Source of the DNA: Buxus sempervirens
Lineage: Eukaryota > Streptophyta > Magnoliopsida > Buxales > Buxaceae
Length of the DNA: 64,000 bases
Reading direction: 5' to 3'
NCBI GenBank assembly: GCA_947561395.2
Contig: OX387193.1
Span: forward strand, 4,216,001-4,280,000
The first letter of the stretch is position 1. Each line of letters starts with the position of its first letter. The translations under genes were made by a program, and so were the position numbers. Shown piece after piece: positions 1-11,674 of this stretch. A model generated the notes under the pieces. The model worked only from the letters and a program-made list of their open reading frames with translations. It ran no database searches and had not been told where the DNA came from.

Positions 1-3000
1 CTATTCTTTGATTTCGTATCAGGAATGTGGAAAGTTATTTTGTGAGTACATGATGGCTGATTTTCCTTTTATCAACGCTTTATAAAATAAAGAAAGATGA
101 GCCGGATGGCTTTTGAAATAATTAAAAACCGGCAATACTTTTAAAAAATAATTTAAACGAATGCGTGGTTTAGTATGCAATTGTTCTGCGGGTTGAATCG
201 CACATTCATCGTAAGGCACACACGGAATCATCGTAGGTCCTGTAGCAAATCGCCACAGGACCTGCGCTACATCGTCGTAGGCCACGCACGACACTAGTAT
301 AGGAAGCACCATACGTTACCATAGGGCACACAGCACATCTTCAAGGGCCCCACATCTACCTAGGACCAGACTTAATAGGATTGTTTCAGTCCACGTAAAA
401 GTTGTAAAATTGAATCAGCATTTGTTTTCACTATTTCGTAAAAGTATGCCGAGATTTTAATTATTTTCTCAGCCATCAATAAATCTTAGATGATTCTGCG
501 TTGTATGATTAAAACCTAATTTTTCCACGTTTATGGCTATTTTTCAATTACTGTTCCCAATTTTCACCTTCCCTATTAACGTACTAGTTGATTTGACCTT
601 CAGAATTTCCTATATATGTTATTGTTTACCATACTTTTTTCTTCTAAGAGTCTTAATAATCTTGAAATATCATTTTGATGTTCGTTTTCGTCTATTTTAA
701 TATCTTCTCTCATTTCTATCGTTGTTTGTAGTTTTTTTCTGCAGGATTTTTTACTAACAAAGGGTTCGAGGGAGGGGTGTCGTAGGTTTGGAGTTGCATT
801 ATTGCCGCTTTTCTCTTTTTTCACTATACGGTACCGATTCCCCCAAACACATCTGAGCTCATTTCCGGTGCTAAATTTTTCTGGGCTGTTCTATGGTCTT
901 AGCTTTCAGGACACTCTTTGGTTGCCTGCTCTGCTGGACGCTGGATTTTGAAAGAGAGGACACTGCCGCGAAAGGTTTATCTCATCTCCTCCCTCCTTTT
1001 GGCTTCGGCGGGTAAGGTTTCTTGAAGGTATTTTAATTTTTACTGACTCTCTTTTTCTCTTTCAACTTAGGTTTGAAGCTCATTACAGAGTCATCGGAAG
1101 CGTGACCAATCGGAGCATATCCTGAGAAAACCAAAAGGTTAGCAATAATTCCGGCGGGTATGATCTTTCTAACGACATTTCCTACGATATAGTCCTAATT
1201 TCGGCTTCGATACTTCTTCCAATCTTTTTGACCGAGATATGCCTTGAGAAAATGGTCGAGCGTGGAGCTGAGGAGTTTCATTTCGAGGAGCTGGTGGGAG
1301 GTGAGTCAAAATTTCGTAATTGATTAGGTTGAAGTAGGTAGGTGTTTTCTTTTTATTCTTACGCTTTTTTTGCGGTTTTGGTACACGGAATGCTGCGAGG
1401 GCGACGGTTGTGATGTAGGGCAGAAGGTCCTCCTCGGTTGAGGATCGCAACAATTTATTTGCAGAAGATCAATAAGGTATCGGATTTTATTTATTTCGCG
1501 TATCGGTCGGATGTTCTTCACGGATTTTAACAACTGACCCCATGATCTATTAACCTGATGGGTTTTTTTCTCTAATGCTTTTTATTTATAAACCCCGTAA
1601 TGGGATTATGTTAATGGGCATTATTTCAGGACGGGGTATGATCAGTCGACATAGAATTCATTTTTGGGTGTTACGATTCTGTGATAAATCTTAACCTTTA
1701 AGATAAGCTCCTTGCGTGGTTTACGCAGGTACTATGAGCTACTGGATCAGAGCAATTGAATTTGGTACTATGTCGGCACTTACAGGTACATGTATGAATA
1801 TTAGTATATGTGTATGAACCCCCACAAGGATAGTTAGTGAATGTGGACTAATCCCTTGTGCAATGGTTTATCAGTGTTACAACATATATCACACGAAGAA
1901 CCCGGTCGCCCGTCTTGTAGGCTTGTTGGTAAGTGTATTTAGTTACCGGGATGTGTTGATTTCTTTTAATATTGTTCTTCTTTTTCCACGCTATCTTCCT
2001 GATTTTGCTTGGGATTGCCTGGGAGTTTTCAGGTTCGCAAAAGGTTCTTCATTATGCTCGAGCGAGTGAGGTTTGGTATTACGATTTGGGGTAATCTTAA
2101 ATATCTGTGAGTTTCTCGTGTCCCTATTCTTTGATTTCGTATCAGGAATGTGGAAAGTTATTTTGTGAGTACATGATGGCTGATTTTCCTTTTATCAACG
2201 CTTTATAAAATAAAGAAAGATGAGCCGGATGGCTTTTGAAATAATTAAAAACCGGCAATACTTTTAAAAAATAATTTAAACGAATGCGTGGTTTAGTATG
2301 CAATTGTTCTGCGGGTTGAATCGCACATTCATCGTAAGGCACACACGGAATCATCGTAGGTCCTGTAGCAAATCGCCACAGGACCTGCGCTACATCGTCG
2401 TAGGCCACGCACGACACTAGTATAGGAAGCACCATACGTTACCATAGGGCACACAGCACATCTTCAAGGGCCCCACATCTACCTAGGACCAGACTTAATA
2501 GGATTGTTTCAGTCCACGTAAAAGTTGTAAAATTGAATCAGCATTTGTTTTCACTATTTCGTAAAAGTATGCCGAGATTTTAATTATTTTCTCAGCCATC
2601 AATAAATCTTAGATGATTCTGCGTTGTATGATTAAAACCTAATTTTTCCACGTTTATGGCTATTTTTCAATTACTGTTCCCAATTTTCACCTTCCCTATT
2701 AACGTACTAGTTGATTTGACCTTCAGAATTTCCTATATATGTTATTGTTTACCATACTTTTTTCTTCTAAGAGTCTTAATAATCTTGAAATATCATTTTG
2801 ATGTTCGTTTTCGTCTATTTTAATATCTTCTCTCATTTCTATCGTTGTTTGTAGTTTTTTTCTGCAGGATTTTTTACTAACAAAGGGTTCGAGGGAGGGG
2901 TGTCGTAGGTTTGGAGTTGCATTATTGCCGCTTTTCTCTTTTTTCACTATACGGTACCGATTCCCCCAAACACATCTGAGCTCATTTCCGGTGCTAAATT

Positions 3001-6000
3001 TTTCTGGCCTGTTCTATGGTCTTAGCTTTCAGGACACTCTTTGGTTGCCTGCTCTGCTGGACGCTGGATTTTGAAAGAGAGGACACTGCCGCGAAAGGTT
3101 TATCTCATCTCCTCCCTCCTTTTGGCTTCGGCGGGTAAGGTTTCTTGAAGGTATTTTAATTTTTACTGACTCTCTTTTTCTCTTTCAACTTAGGTTTGAA
3201 GCTCATTACAGAGTCATCGGAAGCGTGACCAATCGGAGCATATCCTGAGAAAACCAAAAGGTTAGCAATAATTCCGGCGGGTATGATCTTTCTAACGACA
3301 TTTCCTACGATATAGTCCTAATTTCGGCTTCGATACTTCTTCCAATCTTTTTGACCGAGATATGCCTTGAGAAAATGGTCGAGCGTGGAGCTGAGGAGTT
3401 TCATTTCGAGGAGCTGGTGGGAGGTGAGTCAAAATTTCGTAATTGATTAGGTTGAAGTAGGTAGGTGTTTTCTTTTTATTCTTACGCTTTTTTTGCGGTT
3501 TTGGTACACGGAATGCTGCGAGGGCGACGGTTGTGATGTAGGGCAGAAGGTCCTCCTCGGTTGAGGATCGCAACAATTTATTTGCAGAAGATCAATAAGG
3601 TATCGGATTTTATTTATTTCGCGTATCGGTCGGATGTTCTTCACGGATTTTAACAACTGACCCCATGATCTATTAACCTGATGGGTTTTTTTCTCTAATG
3701 CTTTTTATTTATAAACCCCGTAATGGGATTATGTTAATGGGCATTATTTCAGGACGGGGTATGATCAGTCGACATAGAATTCATTTTTGGGTGTTACGAT
3801 TCTGTGATAAATCTTAACCTTTAAGATAAGCTCCTTGCGTGGTTTACGCAGGTACTATGAGCTACTGGATCAGAGCAATTGAATTTGGTACTATGTCGGC
3901 ACTTACAGGTACATGTATGAATATTAGTATATGTGTATGAACCCCCACAAGGATAGTTAGTGAATGTGGACTAATCCCTTGTGCAATGGTTTATCAGTGT
4001 TACAACATATATCACACGAAGAACCCGGTCGCCCGTCTTGTAGGCTTGTTGGTAAGTGTATTTAGTTACCGGGATGTGTTGATTTCTTTTAATATTGTTC
4101 TTCTTTTTCCACGCTATCTTCCTGATTTTGCTTGGGATTGCCTGGGAGTTTTCAGGTTCGCAAAAGGTTCTTCATTATGCTCGAGCGAGTGAGGTTTGGT
4201 ATTACGATTTGGGGTAATCTTAAATATCTGTGAGTTTCTCGTGTCCCTATTCTTTGATTTCGTATCAGGAATGTGGAAAGTTATTTTGTGAGTACATGAT
4301 GGCTGATTTTCCTTTTATCAACGCTTTATAAAATAAAGAAAGATGAGCCGGATGGCTTTTGAAATAATTAAAAACCGGCAATACTTTTAAAAAATAATTT
4401 AAACGAATGCGTGGTTTAGTATGCAATTGTTCTGCGGGTTGAATCGCACATTCATCGTAAGGCACACACGGAATCATCGTAGGTCCTGTAGTAAATCGCC
4501 ACAGGACCTGCGCTACATCGTCGTAGGCCACGCACGACACTAGTATAGGAAGCACCATACGTTACCATAGGGCACACAGCACATCTTCAAGGGCCCCACA
4601 TCTACCTAGGACCAGACTTAATAGGATTGTTTCAGTCCACGTAAAAGTTGTAAAATTGAATCAGCATTTGTTTTCACTATTTCGTAAAAGTATGCCGAGA
4701 TTTTAATTATTTTCTCAGCCATCAATAAATCTTAGATGATTCTGCGTTGTATGATTAAAACCTAATTTTTCCACGTTTATGGCTATTTTTCAATTACTGT
4801 TCCCAATTTTCACCTTCCCTATTAACGTACTAGTTGATTTGACCTTCAGAATTTCCTATATATGTTATTGTTTACCATACTTTTTTCTTCTAAGAGTCTT
4901 AATAATCTTGAAATATCATTTTGATGTTCGTTTTCGTCTATTTTAATATCTTCTCTCATTTCTATCGTTGTTTGTAGTTTTTTTCTGCAGGATTTTTTAC
5001 TAACAAAGGGTTCGAGGGAGGGGTGTCGTAGGTTTGGAGTTGCATTATTGCCGCTTTTCTCTTTTTTCACTATACGGTACCGATTCCCCCAAACACATCT
5101 GAGCTCATTTCCGGTGCTAAATTTTTCTGGCCTGTTCTATGGTCTTAGCTTTCAGGACACTCTTTGGTTGCCTGCTCTGCTGGACGCTGGATTTTGAAAG
5201 AGAGGACACTGCCGCGAAAGGTTTATCTCATCTCCTCCCTCCTTTTGGCTTCGGCGGGTAAGGTTTCTTGAAGGTATTTTAATTTTTACTGACTCTCTTT
5301 TTCTCTTTCAACTTAGGTTTGAAGCTCATTACAGAGTCATCGGAAGCGTGACCAATCGGAGCATATCCTGAGAAAACCAAAAGGTTAGCAATAATTCCGG
5401 CGGGTATGATCTTTCTAACGACATTTCCTACGATATAGTCCTAATTTCGGCTTCGATACTTCTTCCAATCTTTTTGACCGAGATATGCCTTGAGAAAATG
5501 GTCGAGCGTGGAGCTGAGGAGTTTCATTTCGAGGAGCTGGTGGGAGGTGAGTCAAAATTTCGTAATTGATTAGGTTGAAGTAGGTAGGTGTTTTCTTTTT
5601 ATTCTTACGCTTTTTTTGCGGTTTTGGTACACGGAATGCTGCGAGGGCGACGGTTGTGATGTAGGGCAGAAGGTCCTCCTCGGTTGAGGATCGCAACAAT
5701 TTATTTGCAGAAGATCAATAAGGTATCGGATTTTATTTATTTCGCGTATCGGTCGGATGTTCTTCACGGATTTTAACAACTGACCCCATGATCTATTAAC
5801 CTGATGGGTTTTTTTCTCTAATGCTTTTTATTTATAAACCCCGTAATGGGATTATGTTAATGGGCATTATTTCAGGACGGGGTATGATCAGTCGACATAG
5901 AATTCATTTTTGGGTGTTACGATTCTGTGATAAATCTTAACCTTTAAGATAAGCTCCTTGCGTGGTTTACGCAGGTACTATGAGCTACTGGATCAGAGCA

Positions 6001-7885
6001 ATTGAATTTGGTACTATGTCGGCACTTACAGGTACATGTATGAATATTAGTATATGTGTATGAACCCCCACAAGGATAGTTAGTGAATGTGGACTAATCC
6101 CTTGTGCAATGGTTTATCAGTGTTACAACATATATCACACGAAGAACCCGGTCGCCCGTCTTGTAGGCTTGTTGGTAAGTGTATTTAGTTACCGGGATGT
6201 GTTGATTTCTTTTAATATTGTTCTTCTTTTTCCACGCTATCTTCCTGATTTTGCTTGGGATTGCCTGGGAGTTTTCAGGTTCGCAAAAGGCTCTTCTTTG
6301 GCTTCTTCATTATGCTCGAGCGAGTGAGGTTTGGTATTACGATTTGGGGTAATCTTAAATATCTGTGAGTTTCTCGTGTCCCTATTCTTTGATTTCGTAT
6401 CAGGAATGTGGAAAGTTATTTTGTGAGTACATGATGGCTGATTTTCCTTTTATCAATGCTTTATAAAATTAAGAAAGATGAGCCGGATGGCTTTTGAAAT
6501 AATTAAAAACCGGCAATACTTTTAAAAAATAATTTAAACGAATGCGTGGTTTAGTATGCAATTGTTCTGCGGGTTGAATCGCACATTCATCGTAAGGCAC
6601 ACACGGAATCATCGTAGGTCCTGTAGCAAATCGCCACAGGACCTGCGCTACATCGTCGTAGGCCACGCACGACACTAGTATAGGAAGCACCATACGTTAC
6701 CATAGGGCACACAGCACATCTTCAAGGGCCCCACATCTACCTAGGACCAGACTTAATAGGATTGTTTCAGTCCACGTAAAAGTTGTAAAATTGAATCAGC
6801 ATTTGTTTTCACTATTTCGTAAAAGTATGCCGAGATTTTGATTATTTTCTCAGCCATCAATAAATCTTAGATGATTCTGCGTTGTATGATTAAAACCTTA
6901 TTTTTCCACGTTTATGGGTATTTTTCAATTACTGTTCCCAATTTTCACCTTCCCTATTAACGTACTAGTTGATTTGACCTTCAGAATTTCCTATATATGT
7001 TATTGTTTACCATACTTTTTTCTTCTAAGAGTCTTAATAATCTTGAAATATCATTTTGATGTTCGTTTTCGTCTATTTTAATATCTTCTCTCATTTCTAT
7101 CGTTGTTTGTAGTTTTTTTCTGCAGGATTTTTTACTAACAAAAGGTTCGAGGGAGGGGTGTCGTAGGTTTGGAGTTGCATTATTGCCGCTTTTCTCTTTT
7201 TTCACTATACGGTACCGATTCCCCCAAACACATCTGAGCTCATTTCCGGTGCTAAATTTTTCTGGCCTGTTCTATGGTCTTAGCTTTCAGGACACTCTTT
7301 GGTTGCCTGCTCTGCTGGACGCTGGATTTTGAAAGAGAGGACACTGCCGCGAAAGGTTTATCTCATCTCCTCCCTCCTTTTGGCTTCGGCGGGTAAGGTT
7401 TCTTGAAGGTATTTTAATTTTTACTGACTCTCTTTTTCTCTTTCAACTTAGGTTTGAAGCTCATTACAGAGTCATCGGAAGCGTGACCAATCGGAGCATA
7501 TCCTGAGAAAACCAAAAGGTTAGCAATAATTCCGGCGGGTATGATCTTTCTAACGACATTTCCTACGATATAGTCCTAATTTCGGCTTCGATACTTCTTC
7601 CAATCTTTTTGACCGAGATATGCCTTGAGAAAATGGTCGTGCGTGAAGCGTGGAGCTGAGGAGTTTCATTTCGAAGAGCTGGTGGGAGGTGAGTCAAAAT
7701 TTCGTAACTGATTAGGTTGAAGTAGGTAGGTGTTTTCTTTTTATTCTTACGCTTTTTTTGCGGTTTTGGTACAAGGAATGCTGCGAGGGCGACGGTTGTG
7801 ATGTAGGGCAGAAAGTCCTCCTCGGTTGAGGATCGCAACAATTTATTTGCAGAAGATCAATAAGGTATTGGATTTTATTTATTTG
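1..7885 (+). repeat. Head-to-tail array of a 2,123-bp repeat (four copies, last one partial)
   Basis: Copies start at 1, 2124, 4247 and 6382. Copies 1-3 differ by only a few substitutions, for example near 884 and 4492. The end of copy 3 carries a 12-bp insertion near 6292. Copy 4 has more changes and keeps a 9-bp segment near 7640 that copies 1-3 lack but the inverted array at 42-47 kb partly shares. Homology stops near 7885. The array probably continues left of the window. The unit contains a cluster of six 21-22-bp subrepeats. No reverse transcriptase, transposase, Rep or rRNA signature was found. Short open frames recur in every copy simply because the DNA is repeated. Family unknown. Confidence 0.95.
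198..332 (-). repeat. Cluster of about six 21-22-bp subrepeats inside each 2.1-kb unit
   Basis: Read on the minus strand, the block splits into six segments of 21-22 bases, each built around a core like CCTACGATGAT or CCTATGGTAAC and often preceded by GTGTG or GCGTG. The same block recurs at about 2,321-2,455, 4,444-4,578 and 6,572-6,706, and in plus orientation at about 42,290-42,425, 44,437-44,570 and 46,577-46,712. The spacing is close to two turns of B-DNA. The function is unknown; a binding array for a DNA-binding protein, as in subterminal regions of some DNA transposons, is one possibility. Confidence 0.6.
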
Positions 7886-8280
7886 ACATATTGGTTTCTC
7901 TGTTGTTAGTTGCACCATATACACAATTGGTTTCTTTATCCTAATATTTTTTCCTACTTTGAATTTGGTCTTCCTAGTGGAGAAAAATTGTATCACTTTT
8001 TTGGCTTGTAATTTCATGTGGCAAAGGGCTATATGAAATATGAAGATGAGATAGTGGACAAAGTATTATCGAAGAAACCTTATGGTACTTGTGGATAAAA
8101 TACAGCAGAAATTTCCATATCCATTAGAGCATTGTGACAATTAATTTTAGTTTGAAATCTTTGTTTTGAGTTTGCTTACTTAAATGATTTGTCTCTATCT
8201 ATATCAGTTTCTATTTTTCTTTTTGTTTTTTAATTGGAAATAGAAGTTTTTATTAAAAACAAAGAGGTAAAGTACAGACC
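7886..8280. other. Unassigned DNA between repeat array and GC-rich segment
   Basis: AT-rich, intron-like sequence follows the abrupt end of the last repeat copy. No open frame with recognisable similarity, no terminal repeats and no RNA gene could be seen. Confidence 0.5.
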
Positions 8281-8480
8281 TGATTAGAAAACTTGGTATA
8301 CTGGACCGGCCGGTATCGGTCCGTACCGGGATCGGCTGGTCCCAGTCCGGTATTCCAATTCGGGACTAGCCAGTTTAAATGGGCATCCCAAACTAGGGCG
8401 GTCCCAAGTTGGATCGCCCGAGTTAGTGAGAGATCGGTTGATTTAGCTCTAACTCGGGCAGTCCAACACGGGACCACCTG
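8281..8480. repeat. GC-rich GGACCGG-type segment (probable transposon end)
   Basis: The segment is much richer in G and C than its surroundings and is full of GGACCGG, CCGGTA and GGTCC motifs. A similar block lies at 10,040-10,255, so the two bracket about 1.6 kb that includes the hAT-like element. The open frames on both strands look like compositional artefacts. It could be a subterminal region of an hAT- or Mutator-like element. I could not define terminal inverted repeats. Confidence 0.4.
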
Positions 8481-8532
8481 AGTTTTGGACGATCCAACTC
8501 CTTACTTATCCGATTTTCAATTTATTTGCTAT

Positions 8533-9026
8533 CATAGTTATTAAAGGCGGTCGTCTAGGCGCATAGGCGTTTTCTCAAGGCCCAGGCGTGGTGTCGCCTA
8601 TGCGAGCTGTGCCTAGGTGACCAGGCGACCGATATTTCGCCTGGGCGAGCAAACCAGAAGGAGAAACGAAGAAACAAAAATAGAGACATGCTTCTCCTCA
8701 ATCGTTTTCGTCGAGCTCCATCGTCTTCGTCTAGCTGCAAGGTATGTTTTCTTATTCTTCTCCTCTTTTTCTTCGTCGAGCTTCGTCACTGTCTTTTTTT
8801 TTTCCCCTCTTCTTCTTCTCCAACGAACAGAGCGACTGGACTGTCGCTCTTGCTCTCTCTTTCTCTGTGCTCTCTCTGTCTCGCCCTCTGTTTCTCTGGC
8901 GCTTTCTTTATCTCTCGCCTCTCTTTCTCTGTTGCTCTCTCTCTCGCCTCTCTTTCTCTATCGCTCTCTCTCTCTCTCTCTCTCGCCTCTCTTTCTCTGT
9001 CGCTCTCTCTCTTTCTTGCTTCTCTG

Positions 9027-9063
<37 letters not shown>

Positions 9064-9721
9064 GTCGCTCTTCTCTCTCGCCTCTCCTTCAACGCAAAAG
9101 ACACTGCCGTCATGTTTTGATTGAAGAAATAGAGGAACGAAGGGGAAATAAAGGTTGAAAAATCTTCCCGTGACCTCTATCCTTACCTGTAAGTTTTGGT
9201 TCTTTCCCGCCCACTTCATTTGTTAGATTTACCCACTCTCCATTAGACATTAAATATCTGGTTAACCCCTTCAACTTATAAATTTGATTCATCTTCAAAT
9301 TAATTGGGTCCTTGTCATCATTAATTTCTTACTGTGTTTTAGTTGCTAATTTCTAGCTAGTCATAGGACTTCCATTGCAGTTACTAAATCTCCCTTAACA
9401 GAGAATACTCAAATATTGATAATGATCATTGTTCTTGTTGGCATTGCAAAATGCGACTCCTTCAGATATTGTTTTTTATTGTTTTTCTTCTCTAAAATCT
9501 GCACTTTTTTTTTATTACTTAATAAAAGTGTTTGGTGTTTGTTTATTTGAAGAAATAGCATCTAAACCTTTTGATACTTTAGGTCTTTTTGATACTTCCA
9601 TCTACAATGGATGATGAACATATTTTAATTATTTTGAAATGAAAAAATTGTCGCTCAGGCGGTCGCCTAGGCTACAGGCAGGTCTATCGCCTGGCATCAC
9701 CTAGGCGTTTTCACAACTATG
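8533..9721. mobile_element. Non-autonomous hAT-like element with 8-bp target-site duplication
   Basis: The left end starts CATAGTTATTAAAGGCGG. The right end, read inward, starts CATAGTTGTGAAAACGCC. Both ends carry palindromic CCTAGGCG-type motifs just inside. The element is flanked by a perfect direct repeat TTTGCTAT at 8525-8532 and 9722-9729. Eight-base duplications and short imperfect terminal repeats are the hallmark of the hAT superfamily. The 1,189-bp interior has no transposase. It holds a long pyrimidine microsatellite (about 8,840-9,090), which creates misleading Ser/Leu-rich and Arg/Glu-rich open frames on both strands. An exact target-site duplication suggests a fairly recent insertion. 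Confidence 0.8.
8840..9090. repeat. CT-rich microsatellite tract
   Basis: Repeated CTCTCT runs interrupted by GCC and TGT blocks sit inside the hAT-like element. The open frames here (Ser/Leu-rich on plus, Arg/Glu-rich on minus) reflect base composition and are not called as genes. Confidence 0.9.
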
Positions 9722-9769
9722 TTTGCTATCTTTTAATTAATGGCATTGCAGGCTTTGCATTTATTCAAA

Positions 9770-9819
9770 GCATGTGTGATTGTGACTACACGTCACAGTG
9801 TAGTCACAGTCACACATGC
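9770..9819. repeat. 50-bp near-perfect palindrome
   Basis: Two 22-base arms (9770-9791 and 9798-9819) match at 21 positions around a 6-base loop GTCACA. One arm begins GCATGTGTGATTGTGACTAC. A further copy of TGTGTGATTGTGACTACA occurs at about 9,931-9,948, beyond an AT-rich spacer. This may be a MITE terminus arranged head to head. No target-site duplication could be fixed. Confidence 0.6.
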
Positions 9820-10039
9820 CTCATAAGTATTAAAGAAAATTAAAAAAACAAAAGAAAATATTTGAAATTCAAATTAAATCATATAAAAATATTATTTTGC
9901 TTTTCGTATAAAGGAAAACACTAATAGCCTGTGTGATTGTGACTACATGTCACCATCACCTGCAAGGCATTTAATTGATTAAATTGAAAGGATTTCATTT
10001 GAATAAAAAGTTCATTGAATGCAAAGCTTTTATTTGACA

Positions 10040-10255
10040 ACTGAATAAGGTACGGATTGGCCTGTCCGTATTTGGACTGTCCGGTATCATTATGGACCGG
10101 ATGGTCCAAATCGGAACCGGGCCGGCCCGTGACAAAATAACCCTTTTTAATCATTTTTCTAGTCTTGTTTGGGACCGGCCGGTCTGTCCGGTCCAATCCA
10201 GTTTGAACCAGGATCGGTCTGGAATGGTCCGGTACCCGTCTCGGTAAAGAAAACC
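10040..10255. repeat. Second GC-rich GGACCGG-type segment
   Basis: This has the same composition and motifs (GGACCGG, GGTCCGGTA, CCGGTC) as 8,281-8,480. It may be the other end of a larger element into which the hAT-like element inserted, or an independent relative. About 600 bp to the right (10,256-10,890) holds only a short open frame (to about 10,465) with no recognised family. Confidence 0.4.
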
Positions 10256-10889
10256 TTGTTAGACAGGGAAGAGAAAAAATGCACGTTAAATTGTAGAGTA
10301 AAAGATTATACTGGTAAAGGTGATTTAGAAGAAACTTTTTTGGCCATCCCATCAGCCTATGAATTGGTCTATCAGGAATCCAGGAGAATGAGGTATTCAC
10401 CTAGTGTGAAAGTTGACCAGTCTCTGTCAGTCAATGGAATACTTCTTAGGGCCTTAAATTTTTAGGTTTATTGCTAGAATTAGTCATTATCCTGTCATAA
10501 TAAAGACACCAAGATTATTGGTCCTTCTAAATCTTCTTTTCTTGAGAAAAGATGATTTATTTTTCCAAGTTGAAACCTATGTTTGGACTGTACAAAATTT
10601 ACTTCTGTGATGTATGATTAATTCTTCTTTCCTAATTTGTGAGGAGCTTGATCACAACTTCATAGATTGTGGCTACTTTGATCTCTATGTCAAGAAAAAC
10701 TTCATGTTTCTTCCGTGGAGCAGAATTAGGAGCTGAGTTTCCGGCCCTTTTTTTTATTCCGTACCAGAGAAGAATTGGAATTCTTGATAGCTCTGACCAT
10801 TGTCAATCATATAAACATAAAATCAATTGATAACTGACTTTCTCAATTCTTCATAAGTAATTGATAATCATCTTTTCTCCAGAAAGATT

Positions 10890-11172
10890 GGATTAGGAGA
10901 TTCCATAAGGGCAGAATTGTTGTCCATTTGCATAAGAGATAAGGAAATGTTATCCAAGGGCTTCATAGACATGGAGGTGGAAGGAGATTCTAGTACCATT
11001 GTCATTTGGATGAGAATCAAGTCCCAGGTTTCTTGGTGGCTTAGTCATCAATGTGGCCTTCTGTAGCTTAAGAATGATTGGACGAGTCTCTCATTCTCAC
11101 ACATTCCTAGAACTGTTAATGGGCTAGCAAATTTTCTTGCTAAAAGAGGAGCTCAACAGGAATCCTTTCAGA
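10890..11172 (+). mobile_element. LINE RNase H-domain remnant
   Basis: The plus strand encodes peptide pieces typical of the RNase H-like domain at the end of plant L1-type elements: IRAELLSI, then FIDMEVEGDSSTIVIW, then IPRTVNGLANFLAKRGAQQ. The frame is interrupted between the pieces and no upstream reverse transcriptase was found, so this is a 5'-truncated, decayed copy. The DNA between it and the first importin exon (11,175-11,674) shows nothing else I can name. Confidence 0.6.
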
Positions 11173-11674
11173 TAGGATTGTGCAGCAAGGAATGTGAGAA
11201 ATTACTAGTGTACTTTATTTGGTTAGATCGGGGCGTCAATTGTACTCTTTGCAGCAATTTTGTATGCTCTTCTTCATCTATTCTTTCTTGCATCCTTAGA
11301 AGTATCAATTGCACTCCCTGTATTGGAATATAATTGTTGATATAAAATTCTCACTAAAAGTTTATGTTCAGTACATCTTGAACTTGCAATAATAGTTGCA
11401 GTGTTGTTATGGCCCTAAGCATGGTTTAGGTTAACCAATTAATCTTACAGAAAAAAAAGGACCTTCTGTCTCAAATATGTGCAATTTTCATGACCATGTA
11501 GCCTGTGCTTCCTACGTGTAAACAACGGAAGTTAGTAGCATGAAATGTAACTGAAGGCATGATAATCATTCAATTGTTGGTCTATTTTTGCAAATCATTA
11601 GTTGTTCCGTATACTTGATATCTATCTTTTAATATATTAAGCACCGGTGATCATATTTTTCATATCTTTTATAG

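Noticed and set aside
19-312. 97-codon minus-strand frame repeated in each unit of the left array, with a related plus-strand frame at 46,608-46,838
   Set aside because: It overlaps the 22-bp subrepeats, and the frame is not kept in the diverged copy near 44.5 kb. Recurrence follows from DNA repetition, not from coding constraint.
1169-1453. 94-codon minus-strand frame and plus-strand exon-like stretches with GT/AG signals in the 2.1-kb unit
   Set aside because: Similar regions in the inverted array contain changes that do not respect any frame, and no protein family was recognised.
1-7885. Possibility that the 2.1-kb tandem unit is an integrated geminivirus-like or pararetrovirus-like sequence
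   Set aside because: Tandem layout alone fits, but no replication-protein, coat-protein or reverse-transcriptase signature was seen in any frame.
8253-8481. Open frames on both strands of the GC-rich segment
   Set aside because: High GC content lowers stop frequency on both strands. There is no similarity to proteins.
8617-9219. Overlapping Ser/Leu-rich and Arg/Glu-rich open frames
   Set aside because: They are products of the CT/GA microsatellite inside the hAT-like element.
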